A DNA stretch of 64,000 nt, from contig CBDCYH010000002.1 of assembly GCA_965224105.1 (NCBI GenBank), positions 1,612,001-1,676,000 of the forward strand, read 5' to 3'. Positions 42,619 through 48,704 of the stretch are shown piece by piece. Both the position numbers and the translations under genes were made by a program. The DNA comes from CBDCYH01 sp965224105 (GTDB lineage Bacteria > Bacteroidota > Rhodothermia > Rhodothermales > JABDKH01). The number at the start of each line of letters is the position of its first letter. Position 1 is the stretch's first letter. Below the pieces are notes generated by a model. That model did not search any database and had not been told where the DNA came from. It worked only from the letters and a program-made list of their open reading frames with translations.

Positions 42619-43457
42619 CGATGGGCTCGCAGGAAGGAGCTAAAGGCGGTGAATGAATGGAATCGGTAGCCGTGGGTGGGGTTGTCGGGCCATGCGCCAG
42701 CTCCGCCCATGACCAGGTTCCCGCCAGCGGATTCGCATTTCGAGCCCACAATGTGAGCGACCCTGCCCAGCAGATTGCGATTGTTTGATGCGGCGGATGC
42801 TGATACGGCAATCATTCTCGCCTTTCCCGAAGAAGCCGCGTCCGCGAGTTCATCCAGCGGCGTGGAGCCTCCCACCCAGACGGTTGTCCAGTGTGCTTCC
42901 CGCAAACAAAGCTCGAGGAAGGATAACCCCAGCGTGTGCGTTTCACCGGGTACACAGGCCATGACGCAAATTTTGTCTGGAGACTGGCCGGGCATGGCCC
43001 CCGCCAGTGAGGACAGCGCTCGCGCGAGATTCTCTGATGCAATGTGTTCCTGAATTATATCAATGCTTCCGCACTCCCACTCCTTGCCAATTTCGTTGAG
43101 GCCGGTGCAAGCTTCATCTGCCGTGCTGTACCACGAACCGAGGCGACTTCGAGCGCTCAACAGGGCGGCTTGTATGGAATGCATATCGGATTGCAGGAGC
43201 ATCGAAGCCCAGTCGGTCGCCGTCGCTGGCCCTTGGGTTTTGGCGGCCGGCCGCGACTCCGATTGTCTGGCTGATTTTTCTCGGGATGAATCCTGCGTAC
43301 TAGCCACGAACCTCAACAGGTCTTCCCGGTGCACGCGCCGGTGTCCGCCGGGCGTATGGGAGACTCGAATCAGGTCCTTGTCTGCCCATCTTTTGATGCT
43401 CGTTACGCCCACTCCTACGAGTCTGGCGGCTTCAGCAGTTGTTAGCAGGTCTTTCAT
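42615..43457 (-). CDS. MerR-type, cobalamin-binding (CarH/LitR-like) regulator
   Basis: A 280-residue light/B12-responsive repressor candidate heading the carotenoid operon. Residues 5-50 are a MerR helix-turn-helix (TTAEAARLVGVGVTSIKRWA, GGHRRVHREDL). After a linker come the helical cap with Trp127 and Glu137-His138 in the CarH-type Wx9EH spacing, and a B12-binding domain with the lower-ligand His174 in GETHTLG and a glycine pair in VMGGAGAW. CarH binds adenosylcobalamin and leaves its operator in light. The residue after Trp127 is Glu128, where Thermus CarH has the light-state ligand His132. ATG 43457 is preferred to a start at 43487 inside the presumed operator. Confidence 0.88.
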   Translation of the reverse strand: MKDLLTTAEAARLVGVGVTSIKRWADKDLIRVSHTPGGHRRVHREDLLRFVASTQDSSREKSARQSESRPAAKTQGPATATDWASMLLQSDMHSIQAALLSARSRLGSWYSTADEACTGLNEIGKEWECGSIDIIQEHIASENLARALSSLAGAMPGQSPDKICVMACVPGETHTLGLSFLELCLREAHWTTVWVGGSTPLDELADAASSGKARMIAVSASAASNNRNLLGRVAHIVGSKCESAGGNLVMGGAGAWPDNPTHGYRFHSFTAFSSFLRAHR

Positions 43458-43766
43458 AGCGTGTAGACGATTTAGACGAATATACAAAATAATCGACTAA
43501 AACGACCAAGGTCGAATAATCTTTCCTTGGTTGGTAAGATGGAGGGCGGAGAAGGGCGGGAGCACGCGGGTAAGCTCCCTTGGTACGGTTTATCCACCGT
43601 TATCGGTAAAAACAAGGACGGAGCATGCTGATGGAGCACCATTTTACACGGATCGAATCCGTAGCACTTCACCCTTATCCGGAGCATGCTCCGGGCGAAT
43701 CGTCGAGATCTGTCGTTTGGGGCCGCATTTGGGCTGTATATTGGGCTGGCTATCCGAGGTCAAACA
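43458..43766. other. Palindrome-rich divergent intergenic region, about 309 bp
   Basis: Between the regulator and the plus-strand membrane protein gene lie, besides the operator candidate, ACCAAGG/CCTTGGT (43505-43511 and 43525-43531), ACGGAT/ATCCGT (43648-43653 and 43657-43662) and a perfect 16-base palindrome CCGGAGCATGCTCCGG (43679-43694). The part GGAGCATGCT also occurs at 43619-43628. A plus-strand frame opens at 43686 inside the palindrome, but its first part does not look coding. Confidence 0.55.
43471..43501. promoter_or_regulatory. Inverted repeat at presumed carotenoid-operon promoter/operator
   Basis: TTTAGACGA (43471-43479) and TCGACTAAA (43493-43501) form an inverted repeat with eight of nine positions matching, around an AT-rich 13-base centre. 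A further TAGACGA lies at 43464-43470. It is 14 bases upstream of the regulator start codon. MerR/CarH-family repressors bind such repeats overlapping the promoter; the assignment is inferred from position and symmetry. Confidence 0.5.
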
Positions 43767-44081
43767 ATGGTTGCGAAGTCCAGGAAACTGCAGCAGGTTT
43801 TTGGTGGAGTCATGCTCGCACTAGGAGGAGGTGTCACCTGCTGGTCATGGTTCACGGCCCTCAGTAGGGGGTACTACTATCCCAAAGCAGCGGTGATTTT
43901 TCCAGCCTTCGCTGTGGTTGGACTGGCACTTATTTTCATCCCGGGGTACCGCGAGGAGCGGATCGCCCGAGGGGAAGATATTTCACAGTTGTCGGGCACC
44001 CAGCTCCTTACCCGCCGATGGTGGATTGTACTAGCTATCGCCATGATTGTCGGGATGGCCAACTTTTTCCTCATCCGGTAG
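43767..44081 (+). CDS. Hypothetical three-TM membrane protein
   Basis: A 104-residue membrane protein with three hydrophobic segments (about 11-29, 40-58 and 86-103), e.g. AAVIFPAFAVVGLALIFIPG and WWIVLAIAMIVGMANFFLI. The loop GYREERIARGEDISQLSG separates the second and third. Small proteins with this layout are common and unnamed in this phylum. ATG 43767 is preferred; an in-frame ATG at 43686 would add 27 residues and overlap the palindrome. It is divergent from the carotenoid operon. Confidence 0.6.
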   Translation: MVAKSRKLQQVFGGVMLALGGGVTCWSWFTALSRGYYYPKAAVIFPAFAVVGLALIFIPGYREERIARGEDISQLSGTQLLTRRWWIVLAIAMIVGMANFFLIR

Positions 44082-44150
44082 GGACACTGCAACTGGACCG
44101 GGAATCTTCCCGTATCCACCGTTCACACCAACGCTTCCCGATATCCCGAC

Positions 44151-44318
44151 ATGTCGAATACCCGAAGATTTAAAAGGCTAGTCAAATCTGGTTCTGCAAA
44201 GCCACTTCTGGTCGGGGCCGCCGTGGGAATTGGAGTAGGTATTCTTATGGGAGCACCCCTCCTCGGCGCCGCAATCGGAGCCGTCGCCGGTGGTGTCGCC
44301 AATGCCAGGCACAACTAG
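44151..44318 (+). CDS. Small glycine-zipper-like membrane protein (55 aa)
   Basis: An open frame of 55 residues: a basic N-terminus (MSNTRRFKRLVKSGSAK) followed by a glycine/alanine-rich hydrophobic stretch (VGAAVGIGVGILMGAPLLG, AAIGAVAGGVA) and a short polar end. GxxxG-type spacing suggests helix packing in a membrane. It sits 69 bases after the three-TM gene and 98 bases before the sigma factor gene, on the same strand. No family is recognised; coding status rests on composition and layout. Confidence 0.5.
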   Translation: MSNTRRFKRLVKSGSAKPLLVGAAVGIGVGILMGAPLLGAAIGAVAGGVANARHN

Positions 44319-44416
44319 AAGCCTTCTGATGCGAGTCGGCCGCGCTCAGAAAAATGCAGCGTCGTGTAAACCGTAGTCGAGCCCGCGCTGTCTAACGATC
44401 AGTTAGTTCAAGACGG

Positions 44417-44980
44417 ATGGCAAACACAGCTCAGGTCCACACCAGCCCGCCAGTGACAATAGAAAGCGACAAGGATACCTCCTTCAGACACCTGGTGGAG
44501 TCTAATCATAGACGAATCTACGCGCTGGCCTTTGACCTGACTGGTAATCATCCCGATGCCGACGATCTGGCTCAAGAGGTGTTCATGAAGGTATTCGAAA
44601 AATATAGTTCATTTAAAGGCGAGTCCGCTGTCTTCTCGTGGATGTATCGGATCACCGTCAACACTTATCTGAACGAGAAGAAGAAAAAGTCCAGATGGGC
44701 TTTCCTGGGCCTGGACAAAGCCGACGCCTTGTTGTCGCCAGAACCTGCTGCCGACCGCCGGATGGGATCCGATCAAACGCAGCACATCATCGAAACAGCT
44801 CTCGGATCGCTAAGCCCACGCGAGCGAACGGCGTTCGTCCTGAAAAACTACCACGATATGCCGGTGAATGAAGTGGCCGCTGCAATGGCAGTTGCAGATG
44901 GAACAGTGAAGTCACTCCTACATCGATCATCAAAAAAACTGCAGAAGAAATTGCAAAACTACCGTCAGGACCTTGGATAA
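44417..44980 (+). CDS. ECF-type RNA polymerase sigma factor
   Basis: A 187-residue sigma factor. Region 2 spans ~22-90 (FRHLVESNHRRIYALAFDLT, ADDLAQEVFMKVFEKY, FSWMYRITVNTYLNEKKKK); region 4 spans ~118-175 (LGSLSPRERTAFVLKNYHDM, VNEVAAAMAVADGTVKSLLH). The missing region 3 is typical of the ECF group. The gene is followed after four bases by a zinc-finger anti-sigma gene, so release of this factor probably depends on that membrane protein. Target promoters are unknown; autoregulation of the operon is likely by family precedent. Confidence 0.93.
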   Translation: MANTAQVHTSPPVTIESDKDTSFRHLVESNHRRIYALAFDLTGNHPDADDLAQEVFMKVFEKYSSFKGESAVFSWMYRITVNTYLNEKKKKSRWAFLGLDKADALLSPEPAADRRMGSDQTQHIIETALGSLSPRERTAFVLKNYHDMPVNEVAAAMAVADGTVKSLLHRSSKKLQKKLQNYRQDLG

Positions 44981-44984
44981 CCCG

Positions 44985-45800
44985 ATGACAACGAATTGTA
45001 CACGTACGGATACCATGATTGCTCTTGCGCAAGGACTTGTTGCTCCAGAAGAAGCAAAGGAGCTGTTACAACACATGCGCTCGTGCGATGATTGTTCGCA
45101 GGCGTACCAGTCTGCAGCCGGAACTATCGATTTTTTGCAGCTGCGCAAGCCTGCGCATCCGGGCGAAGAATACTTTGACCAGTTCTACCAGAGACTGGAA
45201 GAACGAATTGACCAGGGACGGAGACCCGCGAAGAGTACTCTGGATCGAAAACCGAGTTACCTTTCCACTCTCCGCAATACTGTTATCTGGCGAAATCGGT
45301 ACCGATTGGCGGGCGGACTCGCGATGCTCATAGTGGGTGTGTTAGTGGGCCGCTCACTTGCTCCGACGCCCGCCGTCGTGACCGACTCACCCGCATCCCA
45401 AGCCAGCAATCTCCTCCTGCAGGATGCGGTTGAGGATTATCTCGACCAATCGAAAGTGTTGCTCATCGGTTTTGCAAACATGGAAGTTGATGAGAGCCGC
45501 CCAACGTCCATCGTTCGACAGCAATCCGTCGCACGAAATCTGGTGAACCAGGCGCCACTCATACGCAGTGGTCTCGAAAGATCGGATCAGAAGCAGCTGC
45601 GCGAACTTGTCGCAGACCTCGAAGTGATCCTTCGGCAGATCGCAAACCTGGAGTCCGAAATGGATGAACCCGCCCTGGAAATTGTTGTGGGTGGAATTGA
45701 CGGCCAGGGCCTCCTGCTCAAATTGAACATGGCAGAAATAACCGATGAGGTGGGGCGATCCGTCTCGGAAGAAGAAGTTGTCCCACTCGAACAATTCTAA
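44985..45800 (+). CDS. Zinc-finger anti-sigma factor, membrane-anchored
   Basis: A 271-residue anti-sigma protein. The N-terminal zinc-binding motif is H-x3-C-x2-C (His30, Cys34, Cys37 in LQHMRSCDDCSQ), as in zf-HC2/ZAS domains that hold ECF factors. One transmembrane helix lies at ~107-122 (LAGGLAMLIVGVLVG), so the C-terminal ~145 residues are periplasmic; these are helical with a LRELVADLEVILRQIANLES coiled-coil stretch. ATG 44985 follows the sigma stop by four bases; an in-frame TTG at 44973 is the alternative. The periplasmic domain is the likely sensor. Confidence 0.88.
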   Translation: MTTNCTRTDTMIALAQGLVAPEEAKELLQHMRSCDDCSQAYQSAAGTIDFLQLRKPAHPGEEYFDQFYQRLEERIDQGRRPAKSTLDRKPSYLSTLRNTVIWRNRYRLAGGLAMLIVGVLVGRSLAPTPAVVTDSPASQASNLLLQDAVEDYLDQSKVLLIGFANMEVDESRPTSIVRQQSVARNLVNQAPLIRSGLERSDQKQLRELVADLEVILRQIANLESEMDEPALEIVVGGIDGQGLLLKLNMAEITDEVGRSVSEEEVVPLEQF

Positions 45801-45808
45801 CAAGTAAG

Positions 45809-47371
45809 ATGATTACGAAAAGATTAACTCAAGTAACCTTCCTGGTGTGCCTGTGGACTTTCGCACCAACTGCTGCGCTGGCGCAGAGCAGTTCAGATGC
45901 ATACCAGAAAGCATACAATCTAATTCTGGATAAGAATTGGGACGGTGCCTTATCTGCCCTTTCAAATTTCCGGCAGGTCCATGCGGCTACCAAGTGGGAA
46001 GACGACGCAAACTATTGGATCTGCTATGCCAGCGACAAAAAAGGTGTCGATCGAGAGGAAGTGTTTGACTGCTATTCTTCGTTCCTGGTTAACCACAACC
46101 GCAGTCGTTACTCGGATGATGCAAAGTCTGAGATGGTTCGGCTGGCGCAGGAGCTTTCCCGAAGTGGAAAGCCGAACTATCTCGCGCAAGTTGAGAAGTA
46201 CAAGCAGGAGCAGGACGACGAGGTCCAGCTGGCTGCCTTGTACGCATTGCAAAATATTGGCGACGAGACGGCGCTTGAAGCAATTGCGACGATGTACGAC
46301 TCTGCGAAATCAGACGACCTCCGCACCAAGATCGTATATGTTGTTGGCAGCATGGACGGCCCCGAAGCAGTAAAGACGCTTGTCAGTATTGCGGAAAAGG
46401 ATCAGTCATACAAAGTTAGGAGAAATGTTGCGCACTCTCTGGGGAATAGTGACTCTCCGGAAGCCGCGGCAGCACTTCGGAAAATCGCAACATCAGACAA
46501 ATCGAAAGAAGTCCGTAAGGCTGCGGTGCACGCGATTAGCAACTCATCCGCATCGGGGAATGAAGAATTCCTGGCCGATGTCGCGATGAATGATTCGGAG
46601 GAGGATGTGGCGAAGAGTGCCGTGTATGCCCTCGGTAATGTTGAGTCGTCAACCTCAGCGGCCGCTCTGAATCGCATACTATCAAATGCCACCAACGCAT
46701 CGGTTCGGAAGGCTGCCTTGCATGCCATTGCAAACTCCGATGTGGGTGCACCGATCAAATTACTGCGGGAATTTGCACTAAATGAATCGGACAAGGATCT
46801 CCAGAGGGCAGCGGTCTACGCAATCGCCAATCTCGAAAACGCGGAGGCACGAGCAGCCTTGCAAGATATTTATGCAAGCGACTCCGACGAATCCGTCCGG
46901 AAGGCGGCCCTCTACGCTTACGCGCAAGCAGCGCCGGATGCCGAGGCTGCCAGATATCTGCACCAGATCGCCGTCACCGAGATAAATGAAGACCTGTCGC
47001 GTGCAGCTTTATACGCTGCGGTACAGGCAATGGAGAATTCGGACCAAGCGTCGACGTTCCTTTTGAAAATCATCAACGAAGGAAAGAACAGAGCGGTTCG
47101 TCGGGGTGCTTTGCAACAGATAAGTCGGCTTAACAGATCGCAGGCGATTGCCGTCGCGAAGCAAGTTCTGGAAGATAACCCGGATGCGGAAATGCGGCGA
47201 ACAGCGATTTACGCACTTGGAGGGCAGGATGGTGACGAGATCGTGGACTTGCTGGTCGACGTGGCGAAGAACGACGCCGACACGGGCGTCCGCAAAGCTG
47301 CTGTGAACGCTCTTGGCAACATCGGAAGCGAGAAGGCCAAAAAAGCACTTATTGAACTTCTAAACGACTAA
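45809..47371 (+). CDS. Secreted HEAT-repeat protein (TPR-like N-terminus, ~12 repeats)
   Basis: A 520-residue exported protein (signal peptide to AALAQ). Residues ~28-125 look like TPR or YbgF-type helices (AYNLILDKNWDGALSALSNF, NYWICYASDK). From ~135 to the end run about twelve HEAT repeats of ~31-32 residues, with the phrase VRKAAVxALGN recurring (VRRNVAHSLGN, VRKAAVHAISN, VRKAALHAIAN, VRKAAVNALGN). It starts eight bases after the anti-sigma stop. A periplasmic scaffold that binds peptides or partner proteins is likely. It may supply a signal to, or be an output of, the sigma system. Confidence 0.85.
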   Translation: MITKRLTQVTFLVCLWTFAPTAALAQSSSDAYQKAYNLILDKNWDGALSALSNFRQVHAATKWEDDANYWICYASDKKGVDREEVFDCYSSFLVNHNRSRYSDDAKSEMVRLAQELSRSGKPNYLAQVEKYKQEQDDEVQLAALYALQNIGDETALEAIATMYDSAKSDDLRTKIVYVVGSMDGPEAVKTLVSIAEKDQSYKVRRNVAHSLGNSDSPEAAAALRKIATSDKSKEVRKAAVHAISNSSASGNEEFLADVAMNDSEEDVAKSAVYALGNVESSTSAAALNRILSNATNASVRKAALHAIANSDVGAPIKLLREFALNESDKDLQRAAVYAIANLENAEARAALQDIYASDSDESVRKAALYAYAQAAPDAEAARYLHQIAVTEINEDLSRAALYAAVQAMENSDQASTFLLKIINEGKNRAVRRGALQQISRLNRSQAIAVAKQVLEDNPDAEMRRTAIYALGGQDGDEIVDLLVDVAKNDADTGVRKAAVNALGNIGSEKAKKALIELLND

Positions 47372-47376
47372 CGAAA

Positions 47377-48591
47377 ATGAAAAGATACTCTACTCTATTT
47401 CTCGTGATAGCAATGTCTATCACCGCCGCGAGCGCGCAGACAGTGGTGACTCTCGAAACGCCGGCAGACCTGGCCGACTCCTGGAACGATGTCGTTTCGC
47501 AGGCCAGAGCCGAGACCGGTGGCAACTTTGTCATCGGGTACATGTTGCCCCGAAAAGATTGGGAATCTGGCGGAGTAAATATTTACGACGACAGGGCACG
47601 GAAATCGATTGGGGCGCTTGTCGGGGGGACTGATGATGAACAGGAATCGGTCAGGCAGCATGTAATCCTCGTAGAGTATCAGACCGGATCACGGAAACCT
47701 GTCGAGATACAGGGAGCGAGCCTGCACAGCAGGTATCACTTCGAACCCGAATATCTTTTCTGGCTCGATGAGACGGATGAGGCATCAAGTCTAAAGCTTC
47801 TTGGGAAGTGGATCGACACAGATGACGGAACGGAATTCCAGGAGGACCTGCAGAGCGCTATCGGGATGCATTCTCCCTCGGCGAAAGTAGTCGGGATGTT
47901 GGAGGTTTCGGCGCTTGGCAACTCGGCTTCTGATGTGCGGGAGAAAGCTAGTTTCTGGTTGGGTCAAACGGATCGGGAAGATGCCCACGAAATCTTGAGG
48001 AAGGTGGTCGACACAGATAAATCTTCGGATGTGCGCGAGAAGGGTGTGTTTGCAATCAGCCAGCTGGACTTAGCGTCCGCGACGCAAACGTTGTTTGAGT
48101 TGGTCGATCACCGCGATACGGAGGTGGGCGAAAAGGCAGTCTTCTGGTTAAGTCAGAGAGAGTCGAAAGACGTAGCCGGGAAGTTGAAGGAGATTGTGGC
48201 GACGCATCGCAACGCGGAGATTCGCGAGAAAGCGGTCTTTGCGATTTCTCAGCTTGACGAGGACGTTAGCATTCCGATCCTAATAGACTTGGCACAGTCG
48301 GATGGTGACAGGGAGGTGCAGAAGAAGGCGATTTTTTGGTTGAGCCAGGCTGCGTCGGAGCGCGTTGCAGAGCCGCTGGCACAAATCGCAACGGGGGACG
48401 GCAGTTCCGAGATACAGGAACAGGCAGTCTTCGCGATATCCCAACTTGAGCCCGATGAAAGCATTCCGCTATTGGTCGATATAGCCAAAAACCACGGCAA
48501 CGTGGACGTCCGCAAGAAGGCGGTTTTCTGGCTTGGACAGTCCGATGACGAGCGGGCAACCAAGGCCATCATCTCGTTGGTTAGCAACTAG
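47377..48591 (+). CDS. Secreted HEAT-repeat protein with alternating repeats (7 repeats)
   Basis: A 404-residue exported protein (signal peptide MKRYSTLFLVIAMSITAASA). Residues ~25-170 are an unrecognised beta-rich domain (NFVIGYMLPRKDW, RQHVILVEYQTG, RYHFEPEYLFWLD). Residues ~185-404 are seven HEAT repeats whose central phrases strictly alternate between FWL[GS]Q and FAISQL. The gene starts five bases after the first HEAT gene stop and ends the operon. The alternation suggests growth by duplication of a two-repeat unit and gives two regular rows of exposed residues. Function is unknown. Confidence 0.85.
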   Translation: MKRYSTLFLVIAMSITAASAQTVVTLETPADLADSWNDVVSQARAETGGNFVIGYMLPRKDWESGGVNIYDDRARKSIGALVGGTDDEQESVRQHVILVEYQTGSRKPVEIQGASLHSRYHFEPEYLFWLDETDEASSLKLLGKWIDTDDGTEFQEDLQSAIGMHSPSAKVVGMLEVSALGNSASDVREKASFWLGQTDREDAHEILRKVVDTDKSSDVREKGVFAISQLDLASATQTLFELVDHRDTEVGEKAVFWLSQRESKDVAGKLKEIVATHRNAEIREKAVFAISQLDEDVSIPILIDLAQSDGDREVQKKAIFWLSQAASERVAEPLAQIATGDGSSEIQEQAVFAISQLEPDESIPLLVDIAKNHGNVDVRKKAVFWLGQSDDERATKAIISLVSN

Positions 48592-48704
48592 ATCGAAGTT
48601 TTTCGACCAGAAAGTTCGATTGCGAGTGCATCTTTTGAAAAAAGGCACCGTACCGCCTAGAATCTGCTAAAAACATAGCACACCAGTGCGCCCATAGAAC
48701 TGTT

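Noticed and set aside
43458..43487. Upstream start for the CarH-like regulator
   Set aside because: It would place the start codon inside the inverted repeat, and MerR similarity begins at the ATG at 43457.
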